Shown one piece after another: positions 19,302 to 26,488 of a stretch of DNA of 34,744 nucleotides. Numbering within the stretch: position 1 is the stretch's first letter; each line of letters starts with the position of its first letter. Source of the DNA: a virus. A model generated the notes under the pieces. The model ran no database searches and was not told the DNA's origin. It was given only the letters and a program-made list of their open reading frames with translations. The DNA is taken from the IMG/VR virus record IMGVR_UViG_3300032308_002617, positions 1 through 34,744 of that record; one strand, 5' to 3'. Made by a program: the position numbers and the translations under genes.

Positions 19302-20543
19302 TTACCGTGGCACTATTCCTGGAATATCAATGGGTTCTGGAGGAGGAATTACTATTGGTCCTACAGGGCGAGGAGGAGGAGGGTCGATGAACTGTTTCCA
19401 TTCGTCATTATAAAGTCTTTCATTAAATCTATCATATGTTGCTATCGGAAAATTATAGACAGGTATTCTGACATAAATGTATTGTGATGTTGTTGCAAAT
19501 TGTAAAGTTAAAAGTCCTGTATATGTAGGTGATTCAGCGGTTGGACTAAATGTGAATGTAACCAAATTACCCGATGGGGGATATATACCAGTTATTTGTG
19601 CGGATATTAAAGGGGAGGAACTTGCAAAAAGGTCAGGGTTTGAAGAACTAAGAGAAATTAAAAATTTTTCTTCTGTAGGTTCTGTGATATTAAGTATTCT
19701 TAATGGGCGGGGAGTTATATCAAAAGGCGTACTAGTTATACTAGGGGTTGAGGCTGCTAGTACATCAAATATCATCCGGTAGCCTGTGGCAGGGGTAGCG
19801 ATTGTTAAATTATTAAAAGTGGTGGGAGGAGTTGGAGAAAGTACTAATCTGGAAGTAGTTCCAGAAGAGAATGTGTTTTTGTTCAATTTTACTCTAACCT
19901 GATAAAAATCTGTAGGGTTATTATATTCATCGTATATGGTTACCTGAGGACTGGGACTGATTATTAGACCCGCTCCAATTGAATCCGGTGGTTGCCTATC
20001 AATAGCTATCCTTTTAACTGAAGCGGGTATAATCATAAACTGTGCGCTTGTATCATCACTAGTAAAGGGTTTAAACTCTACTAAACTGCCATCGTGATTG
20101 AAACATTTATATCCTATACGATATAATCCTGATTTTTCTACTCTTAAATTATTAAAAACACAATACCCATTAGCATCTGACGCAACTGTAACAGTAGAGT
20201 CAGATGAAAAGGTTTCTGAAGATAATTGATCAATTGAACCATCCCAGAGTGTAGCAGTTACATTTACATTCCTTCTAGGAATATCGGTATTAATATTTGT
20301 AACACGGACAGTCAAGGACTGTTGTGTATAAGGAGGTTGAACAGTAAGACCGATAATGACTTCTCCCGCTACTACTGTTAATGGTCCGGTAAGTACTTGT
20401 AGAGATATAGGAGGTATCGAGTTCGTCCCAACAACAATCGTATCTTCAGGTATAGAGGTCAAAAAATTTGAGGGTTTTTTAAAACCTAAATGTTTAGCAA
20501 TCATTAATCGTTTTTTTAAACGCCGATTAAAATTAAAAGTCAT
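19302..20543 (-). CDS. Virion appendage protein with Ig-like repeats
   Basis: 413 aa. After a basic start (MTFNFNRRLKKRLMIAKHLG) the protein is made of several beta-sandwich-like units rich in Thr, Ser, Val and Pro, e.g. LTGPLTVVAGEVIIGLTVQP, then DANGYCVFNNLRVEKSGLYR, IDRQPPDSIGAGLIISPSPQ and TEEKFLISLSSSNPDLFASS. The set resembles invasin/Big-type Ig repeats. The C terminus is a Pro-rich tail (PPPPRPVGPIVIPPPEP). Probably an exposed head or tail decoration. The box AGTAAATAAATT before the ATG fits late expression. Its base composition looks slightly richer in GC than its neighbours, which could reflect recent acquisition. Confidence 0.75.
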   Translation of the reverse strand: MTFNFNRRLKKRLMIAKHLGFKKPSNFLTSIPEDTIVVGTNSIPPISLQVLTGPLTVVAGEVIIGLTVQPPYTQQSLTVRVTNINTDIPRRNVNVTATLWDGSIDQLSSETFSSDSTVTVASDANGYCVFNNLRVEKSGLYRIGYKCFNHDGSLVEFKPFTSDDTSAQFMIIPASVKRIAIDRQPPDSIGAGLIISPSPQVTIYDEYNNPTDFYQVRVKLNKNTFSSGTTSRLVLSPTPPTTFNNLTIATPATGYRMIFDVLAASTPSITSTPFDITPRPLRILNITEPTEEKFLISLSSSNPDLFASSSPLISAQITGIYPPSGNLVTFTFSPTAESPTYTGLLTLQFATTSQYIYVRIPVYNFPIATYDRFNERLYNDEWKQFIDPPPPRPVGPIVIPPPEPIDIPGIVPR

Positions 20544-20546
20544 AAT

Positions 20547-20804
20547 TTATTTACTTTTTTTCCAAGATATTCTTTTAGAACCTTTTTTATATCTTTTGCG
20601 AGAATTGCACATTGATTTGGTTGGGCGACATGCAGGATATCCTCTTCTTTTTTCGCCTTTTTGTCTGCCACAGGGTTTTCCAGTCTTACAATCTATCCAA
20701 CCCTTTCCTTTATTTCTTTTAAACCAACCATGAAGTCCTTCTTTTTTTTCTAATTTAAATTTGGACTCGACTAAAAGTTTTTCAACTAAGACATCAAATT
20801 TCAT
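20547..20804 (-). CDS. Leader-bearing basic Cys protein (LHGWF...CKTGKPCGR family)
   Basis: 85 aa from the ATG at 20804, which overlaps the preceding stop (ATGA). Leader MKFDVLVEKLLVES (LVE at 6-8), then GLHGWFKRNKGKGWIDCKTG, KPCGRQKGEKRRGYPACRPT and a Lys/Arg tail. The four Cys (CKTGKPC, ACRPTKSMC) may bind zinc. I recall this LHGWF..GW.DCKTGKPCGR..YPACRPT pattern from small proteins of phages and giant viruses of unknown function. Very basic, so DNA binding is plausible; with the leader it could be a packaged DNA-associated protein. Confidence 0.78.
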   Translation of the reverse strand: MKFDVLVEKLLVESKFKLEKKEGLHGWFKRNKGKGWIDCKTGKPCGRQKGEKRRGYPACRPTKSMCNSRKRYKKGSKRISWKKSK

Positions 20805-20971
20805 TTGCTTTTTTTCCAAATTTTACCTTGGCGACATTTAACTACGGCACCAGATTTATAAGCAGAAGTTTTTTTACCATAAACTTGATCTGCTTTTCGC
20901 AAACAACGATCTCGTTTTACTTTTTTAGAAGCTTCTTCTAAAACATTATCGATAATGTTTTGTAAGTTCAT
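20801..20971 (-). CDS. Leader-like basic protein (KADxxYGKKTSAYKSGAVVKC)
   Basis: 56 aa. A leader-like N terminus MNLQNIIDNVLEEASKK (VLEEAS) is followed by RDRCLRKADQVYGKKTSAYK, then SGAVVKCRQGKIWKKSK. The SAYxSGAxVKCR stretch is familiar from small phage proteins often found beside the LHGWF/CKTGKPCGR type, as here. AGGA 5 nt before the ATG is a modest ribosome site. It overlaps the start of the gene at 20547 (ATGA) and the stop of the gene at 20968. Probably nucleic-acid-binding; function unknown. Confidence 0.75.
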   Translation of the reverse strand: MNLQNIIDNVLEEASKKVKRDRCLRKADQVYGKKTSAYKSGAVVKCRQGKIWKKSK

Positions 20972-21363
20972 TTTCCTTCATCGGCAGGAGTAATATCATC
21001 TGGATCAATATCATCCAAATCAATATCTTCAATTTCTGTAGTATCTTCCCCGTCATTGTCGAATTTTAAGCTCATTCTTTGTTTTAAAAATTCTTCTGGG
21101 TCCAAGCCTTTTGGTTCTTCTTCGGATGATGTTTCTTTCGTAAAAATATCATCGACCAAAGGTTTTAAAGTATTTAAAAGTTTTTCCAATCTTCCATAAG
21201 CAGAGCCAAATTCTCCGCTCATTAAATCTTGTTCGATTTGTTTAAGTTCTTGTGGAGCACGTTTTTGTGCTTCAGATGCGCTATCATCTTCGTCAAACCC
21301 ACTTATTTCATTTATCATTTTCAAATAAGTTTCTTCTAATATTCTTTGATCTTTATTTTTCAT
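20968..21363 (-). CDS. Leader-bearing acidic protein (KDQ class)
   Basis: 131 aa starting MKNKDQRILEETYLKMINE (ILE at 8-10 and INE at 17-19), followed by a strongly acidic body with EEEPKGLDPEEFLKQ and a C-terminal run of Asp/Glu (TTEIEDIDLDDIDPDDITPA). Acidic small proteins with a protease-cleavable N terminus recall prohead core/scaffold or internal proteins. TGTAAATA at 21370-21377 lies 6 nt before the ATG. It heads a unit with the two basic Cys proteins downstream. Confidence 0.8.
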   Translation of the reverse strand: MKNKDQRILEETYLKMINEISGFDEDDSASEAQKRAPQELKQIEQDLMSGEFGSAYGRLEKLLNTLKPLVDDIFTKETSSEEEPKGLDPEEFLKQRMSLKFDNDGEDTTEIEDIDLDDIDPDDITPADEGK

Positions 21364-21369
21364 ATTAAA

Positions 21370-21377
21370 TATTTACA
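21370..21377 (-). promoter_or_regulatory. TAAATA box before 21363 gene
   Basis: TGTAAATA on the minus strand, 6 nt before the ATG and next to the stop of the 21373 gene. Same class as the other late-promoter-like boxes. Confidence 0.45.
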
Positions 21378-21621
21378 CTATTTCTTTGACTTTTGCACAT
21401 TTTACAAAATCTTTTATGATAGTTTCGTACTGTGGAGTTTTTCTTTTAAAATTTTTACTTTGTGCGTATATCGCGCCAACATACGATTTTGCTTGTTCTG
21501 GAGATGCTGCAGTTGTTTCTCTTGTAAATGCATATTTATAACAAGAAACTTTGTACCTTTTTCTAGTATTTTCTTCTGAATTTTCTTTTATTAAAAGTTG
21601 GAATACCAAATCAAATTTCAT
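21373..21621 (-). CDS. Leader-bearing small protein
   Basis: 82 aa from the ATG at 21621 (MKFDLVFQLLIKENSEENTR); an upstream in-frame ATG lies inside the 21623 gene. Leader MKFDLVFQLLIKE ends in IKE, an (L/I)xE site. The basic body YKVSCYKYAFTRETTAASPE, then QAKSYVGAIYAQSKNF, looks like a small beta-alpha unit in which AASPEQAKSYV is a helix; no family named. Directly follows the fibre-type gene. Confidence 0.75.
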   Translation of the reverse strand: MKFDLVFQLLIKENSEENTRKRYKVSCYKYAFTRETTAASPEQAKSYVGAIYAQSKNFKRKTPQYETIIKDFVKCAKVKEIV

Positions 21622-21622
21622 A

Positions 21623-22219
21623 TTAAGCTTTTGTAATAGTAACAAACGTTGAAGCAGTCCATTTATATGTTTTATTCAAACTACCCAAAACATTAATATC
21701 TAAAGATTTAGATGTATTATTTGCTGATACATTCGCATCAACATTTGAATCTTCTTTCACATGAACAATTTTTGTCGGATATCCAACAATAGTAGTAGTG
21801 TTAGAAAAATCTCTTTTAATTGTTCCTGAAAATTCAAAACTATTAACAGAATTGTTTGTTATTTCGTAGGAAGAAACTAAAATTTTATACAAACATGCAC
21901 TACTTGGAGATAAGGTAAAACTAATAACAGATCCTGCCGGAACTGTTTGTAAGCCGGAAGTGGCTCCAACAAAAGTTGATATTTGAGTTTGATTTAAACT
22001 AGTACCTATTGAAAAAGGACCCAGAGCACTTAAAGTTCCTTGTATACTTAAATTTCCTTCAATTATTGAATCGTTTAAAATATTTTTTGTTAAAGTTGAA
22101 AATGGAATAACAAAAGTTTCTGCTGGATTTCCAAAATTTGCCGGAAAATAAGCAGAGGCAAAATTTTCCCCACTATAAACTGGCAATTCACTAATTTTTT
22201 TACTTGGATATGTAGGCAT
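21623..22219 (-). CDS. Head/tail fibre-type structural protein
   Basis: 198 aa: the N terminus MPTYPSKKISELPVYSGENF is the KISELP type of start found on phage fibre and head-decoration proteins. The rest is Ser/Thr/Asn-rich beta structure (STFVGATSGLQTVPAGSVIS, then SPSSACLYKILVSSYEI). AATAAGTAT precedes the ATG. Likely a virion surface protein. Confidence 0.72.
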   Translation of the reverse strand: MPTYPSKKISELPVYSGENFASAYFPANFGNPAETFVIPFSTLTKNILNDSIIEGNLSIQGTLSALGPFSIGTSLNQTQISTFVGATSGLQTVPAGSVISFTLSPSSACLYKILVSSYEITNNSVNSFEFSGTIKRDFSNTTTIVGYPTKIVHVKEDSNVDANVSANNTSKSLDINVLGSLNKTYKWTASTFVTITKA

Positions 22220-22231
22220 TTTATATACTTA

Positions 22232-22612
22232 TTAATCAGGTCCTTGGTTTCTTTCCAAATATAACAATCTTTCGTTTATCGTATCATATTGTTTTTGTTG
22301 TGTTGTTAATAAAGAATTTATGGTTTTAATTTGTTCATTATAAGCAACTTGTTGATTGATAATAGTTTCTAACTTTGACTGTATGATTTCAAATCTGTTT
22401 TTTGATTGTTCATCTTGTTGTTTGTCTGATGTTGTCTGTTTTTGGATAAATTCATAAAAAGCAGCTTGTCGAACATAATTGGTAGATAACCACATCGTAT
22501 AATATCCGACACTTAAAAAAATTATTAAAGTCATCAAAGGTTTTATAACCAAATTTATAAATGCTCGATGTTTTTCTTCAATTTGATTGAATTTGTTTAC
22601 CATATTTGGCAT
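22232..22612 (-). CDS. Single-TM coiled-coil protein
   Basis: 126 aa from the ATG at 22612 (MPNMVNKFNQIEEKHRAF), selected because AATAAATA ends 14 nt upstream while an earlier ATG (22639) precedes the box. One membrane helix (LVIKPLMTLIIFLSVGYYTM) followed by a Gln-rich coiled coil (KNRFEIIQSKLETIINQQVA, then LLTTQQKQYDTINERLLYLE). The topology, one anchor with a long coiled coil, resembles i-spanins such as Rz, but no o-spanin partner is adjacent; other virion or envelope roles are possible. Confidence 0.68.
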   Translation of the reverse strand: MPNMVNKFNQIEEKHRAFINLVIKPLMTLIIFLSVGYYTMWLSTNYVRQAAFYEFIQKQTTSDKQQDEQSKNRFEIIQSKLETIINQQVAYNEQIKTINSLLTTQQKQYDTINERLLYLERNQGPD

Positions 22613-22655
22613 AATAGATATATTAATATTTATTGCCAAATGAAAACAATTTTAC

Positions 22656-22694
22656 TGTCAATTTTATTGACAATTAAAAATTTTGAGTTAGTAT
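22656..22694 (+). promoter_or_regulatory. Sigma70-like promoter with inverted repeat
   Basis: -35 TTGACA (22667-22672), 16-nt spacer, -10 TAGTAT (22689-22694), giving a start near 22701, just at the ATG used below. A 7-bp inverted repeat TGTCAAT-TTT-ATTGACA (22656-22672) overlaps the -35 and could be an operator. The downstream gene encodes an HTH protein, so autoregulation is possible (inferred). Confidence 0.55.
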
Positions 22695-22701
22695 GAGAAA
22701 T

Positions 22702-23874
22702 ATGAATATACATTCAGATCGAAATATTAAACGTAAAAAAGTTTTACAACTTCACGGAAGAGGTAAAACCAAAACAGAAATTTCGGAACTGTTAGGAGTT
22801 CCAAGATCAACCATTCACGATTGGGTTACAGGTCGCCGCCGCAATACTACTGTTAAGACAACAGTTCAAAATTCTTTTGATGAGAATGACAACCCCATCA
22901 ATATTATTACTGAAGAAGAAACTACGGAATCTTTTGAAACTCCTTATCTTGCAGGAATGACCAAAAATGATTTCCGCCAAGAACGTTTGAAAGAGTTTTT
23001 GGAAAATGTTAAATACGTCCAATATCCTGCTCCAGTAAAACCTAAAACATATTCGGTTGCCAACAAATCAACAATGATTATTGGTGACACTCACTTTGGT
23101 TTTGAGTGTTGGGATACGATCAACATCTTTCTTCAGGCTGTTGAAGAAATGAAACCAGAAAGAATTATTCTTAATGGTGATACGGTTGATCTTCTTTCTA
23201 TTAGCAAGTATTCTAAAGATGCTCGTCATGGTCATAGTATCAATGATGAAATTGAGGCTTATCATAAATTTCTGAAAATTCTTCATGATATTACAGAACC
23301 ATTTAAAGCAGAGATTCTTGAAACAAATGGAAACCATTCTGGTAATGGTATCGAAGGTCGTTGGTGGAGATATATTTCTGCTAGTGATGATATCAAACAA
23401 CTTTTAGAGCTTCCACAAATCGCAGAGAATCTTTCTTATACAAAGGTGTTTCATCCTCAAGCTGATTGGTCAAGAATTCGCTTGGTGGATGCTACCGATG
23501 ATATGGATTCTCTCGTAGAACTACCAAACAATGTTTTCGTTTATCATGGTGATATTGTTCGCAAACATGGTGGTTTCTCTGCTAGAGGTAATTTTGAAAA
23601 ACATTTTGCTTCTACTATTACAAGCCATACTCATCGTTTGGGTTCAACATATCAAACCATTCCAAAGATTGGTTCTCGTCCAATGGAAATTATTGAGAAC
23701 CATGAAATCGGATGTGCTTGTAAATTGAATCCTACCTATGTTAAAGGTGCAAATTGGCAAAACGGTTTTTGTATTGTCAATTATTCCGAAGATAGCACAG
23801 GAGTTGAATTGGTTAAGGTCACTAATAAAAAAGCCACAATCAATTCATTGGGTAAAACCTTGAAGGTTGACTAA
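22702..23874 (+). CDS. HTH domain fused to metallophosphoesterase
   Basis: 390 aa from the ATG at 22702, since the earlier ATG overlaps the -10. Residues 5-50 contain a helix-turn-helix (KTKTEISELLGVPRSTIHDW) of the resolvase/transposase-like type. After a linker, a calcineurin-like phosphoesterase: IIGDTHFG (Asp129, His131), LNGDTVDLL, ETNGNHSGNG, VYHGDIVRKH and TSHTHRLGS give the two-metal site. Such enzymes cut phosphodiesters or remove phosphates from nucleic acids and nucleotides. The HTH suggests DNA targeting, so a nuclease or DNA-end processing role is conceivable. A tmRNA gene starts 23 nt downstream on the same strand. Confidence 0.85.
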   Translation: MNIHSDRNIKRKKVLQLHGRGKTKTEISELLGVPRSTIHDWVTGRRRNTTVKTTVQNSFDENDNPINIITEEETTESFETPYLAGMTKNDFRQERLKEFLENVKYVQYPAPVKPKTYSVANKSTMIIGDTHFGFECWDTINIFLQAVEEMKPERIILNGDTVDLLSISKYSKDARHGHSINDEIEAYHKFLKILHDITEPFKAEILETNGNHSGNGIEGRWWRYISASDDIKQLLELPQIAENLSYTKVFHPQADWSRIRLVDATDDMDSLVELPNNVFVYHGDIVRKHGGFSARGNFEKHFASTITSHTHRLGSTYQTIPKIGSRPMEIIENHEIGCACKLNPTYVKGANWQNGFCIVNYSEDSTGVELVKVTNKKATINSLGKTLKVD

Positions 23875-23897
23875 ATAGATCTGTTCTTTGAAAATTT

Positions 23898-24353
23898 GGG
23901 GGTGAATTAGATTTCGATTTATAATTGAAATTTATATCGCATGTCGAGGTTAATCGATGGCCTCGTAAAAAATCGATTAAAAATTAAGAGCAGATAATAC
24001 TGACTCAATCTTAGCTGAAGCTGAACATATCTTCAACAACGCCGACGAGTATCTCGTAGGTGCTGAAGACGAAATGCTCTTAGCAGCCTAAGGTCCTTAT
24101 AACTAGATCCTCTAAGGTTATATTGATAGCAGAGGGTATTAGATTGTTGGTAGTTCTGATATAATAAAAAAATATCAACCGTTTATAGATTGCGATAATG
24201 TCTATAGGCAGACTAAAAACTCGGTTAGTATCGCCAAGCAGCCTAAAGTCTTCGTTACCGTATGGTGGCTGAAATGCTAAAGATACTAAAACATGTAGAA
24301 ATATAAATGTAGATTATAAAGACTCGGAGGGCAGCACTCCGACACCTCCACCA
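23898..24353 (+). ncRNA. ssrA: tmRNA (ssrA), phage-encoded
   Basis: 456 nt, one-piece tmRNA. The 5' end GGGGGTG pairs with CACCTCC at the 3' end, followed by A-CCA (24350-24353) and a T run. Downstream of GCATGTCGAGG the RNA has pseudoknot 1: CGAGG (23945-23949) pairs with CCTCG (23961-23965), and TTAATCGAT (23950-23958) pairs with ATCGATTAA (23972-23980). GGCCTCGTAAAAA is almost identical to bacterial tmRNA. The tag frame begins 9 nt after PK1. tmRNA with SmpB rescues stalled ribosomes and tags the peptide for proteolysis. The T arm CGGAG/CTCCG has the odd loop GGCAGCA. The 169 nt from 24354 to 24522 show no gene. Confidence 0.93.
23990..24091 (+). other. tmRNA tag-peptide reading frame (33 aa)
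   Basis: Resume codon GCA, then 33 codons to TAA. The tag begins ADNTDSILAEAEHIFNNADE and ends AEDEMLLAA. The C-terminal LAA is what ClpXP-type proteases read in bacterial tags, but this tag is two to three times longer than most (commonly 8-15 residues) and unusually acidic. Confidence 0.85.
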
Positions 24354-24522
24354 TTTTTTAACATTACAATAGCAGCAATAAATTCATACATTTCTTTATG
24401 TGAAAGAGTATTTTTTGCATAGTACCCATTTAAGAATTTGTTCTTATTATAAGGGCTGGTAATGGTTGGGGTTTAGGTTACACAACAACACTAGCATCTA
24501 CAACAGGCGTCTTTTCAACCGC

Positions 24523-24726
24523 TCAAGGCTCTGGTCTTGGTGTTGGTTTTGGTGTTGGTGTTGGTGTTGGTGTACTAAAATTACGTTTACTTTGAAGTTT
24601 TATTGAACTTACTTCAAGAGTAATCCCGCGATTCAAGACAATTTTTTGAGTCATGAAAACAACTATTGTCGCAAAAATAAGCCATGTACTGGTGCTTGAA
24701 AGGATTGAAGTAAACAATTTGATCAT
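24523..24726 (-). CDS. Membrane-anchored protein with Thr-Pro tail
   Basis: 67 aa: N-terminal membrane helix (STSTWLIFATIVVFMTQKIV), short basic region, then a low-complexity tail STPTPTPTPKPTPRPEP. The repeat is encoded by a GGT-GTT type tandem tract on the plus strand and may vary in length. Seven nt after the stop of the 24733 gene. Pro-Thr tails of this type span the cell wall or periplasm in other systems; function here unknown. Confidence 0.6.
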   Translation of the reverse strand: MIKLFTSILSSTSTWLIFATIVVFMTQKIVLNRGITLEVSSIKLQSKRNFSTPTPTPTPKPTPRPEP

Positions 24727-24732
24727 ATTTTG

Positions 24733-25095
24733 CTATAGCTTATAAACAAAAGCTGCTCCGTAAGTTAATGTGATGCCATTAATTGGACCGTTAAAAGAAA
24801 AACTAGCAGGAAGTTCAAAATTATACAAAGATCCAACCGAAGAATTGTTTGCAGACAATGCTGCAATTTTACACGCTGAAACAATTTGAATGGTAGAAAA
24901 TTCTCCCCAAGCACTTTGTCCACCAGTTAAAAACAAAAATCCAGATTGACCTAAAGTACTTTCTGTTGTTACATCATAAACAGCTTGTGCAAAAAAAGGT
25001 CTGCTTCCATCATTACTAACAGGAATCCATGCATTATTGAAACTGACATTTGGATTTGGGACGCCAGAAGTTAAATTGGGTGTGAGTGTGATCAT
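24733..25095 (-). CDS. Short appendage protein with shared N-terminal module
   Basis: 120 aa. The N terminus (ITLTPNLTSGVPNPNVSFNN, then AWIPVSNDGSRPFFAQAVYD) is homologous by eye to the start of the 554-aa protein at 27166, in the pattern TLTxxLxxxPxxxNVxxNNxWxxVxNxxxRxxFAQAxY. The C-terminal half is beta-rich (SACKIAALSANNSSVGSLYN). Probably a virion surface protein that attaches at the same site as the long fibre. GATAAATA at 25102-25109 precedes the ATG. Confidence 0.72.
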   Translation of the reverse strand: MITLTPNLTSGVPNPNVSFNNAWIPVSNDGSRPFFAQAVYDVTTESTLGQSGFLFLTGGQSAWGEFSTIQIVSACKIAALSANNSSVGSLYNFELPASFSFNGPINGITLTYGAAFVYKL

Positions 25096-25101
25096 TTATA
25101 T

Positions 25102-25109
25102 TATTTATC
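25102..25109 (-). promoter_or_regulatory. TAAATA box before 25095 gene
   Basis: GATAAATA on the minus strand, 6 nt before the ATG at 25095, overlapping the stop of the upstream peptide gene. Confidence 0.45.
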
Positions 25110-25251
25110 TTTTAAACCAGTTTAATATCTTTTTTCCTATTTTTTTAAAAAAAGATTCTTTTTTCTTTTTAATTTTCTTTTTAACTGTTTTAATTTCTTT
25201 TTCAAGAATAACTTCTTGATCTCTATATTTTCTATTTTTGCTATATTTCAT
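25105..25251 (-). CDS. Highly cationic small peptide
   Basis: 48 aa from the ATG at 25251; further upstream extension would run into the 25253 gene. Sequence: MKYSKNRKYRDQEVILEKEI, then a Lys run (KTVKKKIKKKKES), then FFKKIGKKILNWFKR, a textbook amphipathic cationic helix like those of membrane-active peptides. RDQEVILEKE resembles the KDQ-class leader, and cleavage after ILE would free the basic part. DNA condensation in the head or membrane activity are both possible; neither is shown. Confidence 0.65.
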   Translation of the reverse strand: MKYSKNRKYRDQEVILEKEIKTVKKKIKKKKESFFKKIGKKILNWFKR

Positions 25252-25252
25252 A

Positions 25253-25651
25253 TTATTTAACAATAGTACTGTCTGGAATATCTTCTTCTGGAACAATATA
25301 CACATCTATATTTTTTTTGTTTTCAACATCTTTAGCTTTTTTTAATCTATTAAGACCATCAGATACAGATAATCCATAAGATTTATTCTTAATAACAAGC
25401 AAAGGATATGATGTATCTGCTCTCATCATTCTGGTATTTGATTTTTCTGGATCTGCTTTGTTTTGATCGTTCCACCATTTGAGATCGTGTTCTAATTTGC
25501 TAATAGGAAAATCTTTTTGGAAATATTTATTTTTATTTTTTTCAGCAAATTTAACAACAGCTTCTACAGATCTTTTAACTCCATTATCATCTGTCATAAT
25601 ACCATCTTTAAAACTTTCTGTAACATTATTGTAAAATTCTTTAAACTTCAT
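25253..25651 (-). CDS. Leader-bearing protein with ParB-like region
   Basis: 132 aa from the ATG at 25651 (MKFKEFYNNVTES), placed by CTAAATATAGGA just upstream, which also contains AGGA as a ribosome site. The second half, SYPLLVIKNKSYGLSVSDGL, then NRLKKAKDVENKKNIDVYIV, follows the ParB/sulfiredoxin-type pattern (hPhhV..x.Y.h.DGxxRLxxA...). There the DGxHRL Arg/His residues bind nucleotide or DNA; here DGLNRL keeps only the Arg. Activity therefore uncertain. The start overlaps no gene but the box sits in the end of the 25653 gene. Confidence 0.72.
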   Translation of the reverse strand: MKFKEFYNNVTESFKDGIMTDDNGVKRSVEAVVKFAEKNKNKYFQKDFPISKLEHDLKWWNDQNKADPEKSNTRMMRADTSYPLLVIKNKSYGLSVSDGLNRLKKAKDVENKKNIDVYIVPEEDIPDSTIVK

Positions 25652-25652
25652 A

Positions 25653-26480
25653 TTAATTCCTATATTTAGCATTGTGTGGTAAAATTTTTTCTTTTATTTT
25701 TTTTACAATTTTATAATCTTCTTCCACAACTTCTTCTTCATCATCAAATTTTTTATTTGCTGCTATGTTATAAGCCAAAACTAAAGCAATAGCCAAAGGA
25801 TCAAATACGATGATAATAGCAAGCGTGAACCATTTAACAATTGTATTAATATCTGTTCCAAATAATTCTGCTGCATATTTAAGTGTTCCAATATCTTTTT
25901 GTTTACCACTTTGTTTTTGTGCTTCCAGTGTTTGTAAATCAAGGGCTTTTATTTCTTCAAATATTTGATTCATTCTTCCTTTAGATTGCGTAATTTCTTC
26001 TCCTGACTTTTTAATATCTTCATAAACGGGTGCTGCTGATCTACGAGACATTGATGGGAGTCTTTGTTCTTGAGAGAGACGAGATTGATTTAAGGTATCA
26101 ACACGCATTGTCAAAGACTCTAATTCTTTTTCAAGTATCGCTTTTTGCGATACCAAAAATTCTTGTTGTGTTTCTGCTTGAGAATATTCAATAAGACTTG
26201 TTTGATATGCGGATGTCAAAAATCCAAAAATACCCATTGATGTAATTCCCATCAGAGTTAAAATGGCAACAAGAATATAAGTTTTTAACAAAAGATTAGT
26301 CTTGTGCCAATATCGGTAAAGAAAACTTGTTGCTACAAGCTTACCGACTTCCAAAGCTCCTGCCATAACAAGAACAGAAATAAATGCTCCTGCATAGAGT
26401 GTAGCAATACCATAAACGGAAAAATATGCTGCAACACCAGCAATAATAAATGCGGTTAACGCTAAAATACCTACGAACAT
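25653..26480 (-). CDS. Polytopic membrane protein with coiled-coil loop
   Basis: 275 aa. Membrane helices at about residues 2-22, 28-52, 66-90 and 215-240, with a large central soluble part (110-205) predicted as coiled coil (VSQKAILEKELESLTMRVDT, then RMNQIFEEIKALDLQTLEAQ). The second helix contains AGALEVGKLVATSFLYRYWH. C-terminal tail acidic then basic (DDEEEVVEEDYK). Function unknown; it could remodel the host membrane or anchor a phage complex. GATAAATA at 26490-26497 lies 9 nt before the ATG. Confidence 0.75.
   Translation of the reverse strand: MFVGILALTAFIIAGVAAYFSVYGIATLYAGAFISVLVMAGALEVGKLVATSFLYRYWHKTNLLLKTYILVAILTLMGITSMGIFGFLTSAYQTSLIEYSQAETQQEFLVSQKAILEKELESLTMRVDTLNQSRLSQEQRLPSMSRRSAAPVYEDIKKSGEEITQSKGRMNQIFEEIKALDLQTLEAQKQSGKQKDIGTLKYAAELFGTDINTIVKWFTLAIIIVFDPLAIALVLAYNIAANKKFDDEEEVVEEDYKIVKKIKEKILPHNAKYRN
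25662..25669 (-). promoter_or_regulatory. TAAATA box before 25651 gene
   Basis: CTAAATAT on the minus strand, embedded in the last codons of the 25653 gene and followed by AGGAATTAAT and the ATG. One of the few cases with both a box and a Shine-Dalgarno-like AGGA. Confidence 0.45.
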
Positions 26481-26488
26481 AACTATTA

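Noticed and set aside
19477-19782. Plus-strand frame antisense to the Ig-repeat protein
   Set aside because: No start signal; the minus-strand frame is continuous over 413 codons with a promoter box.
24470-24600. Gly/Val-repeat plus-strand frame (GVGVGVGVG)
   Set aside because: It is the complement of the Thr-Pro tail of the 24523 gene and has no start codon.
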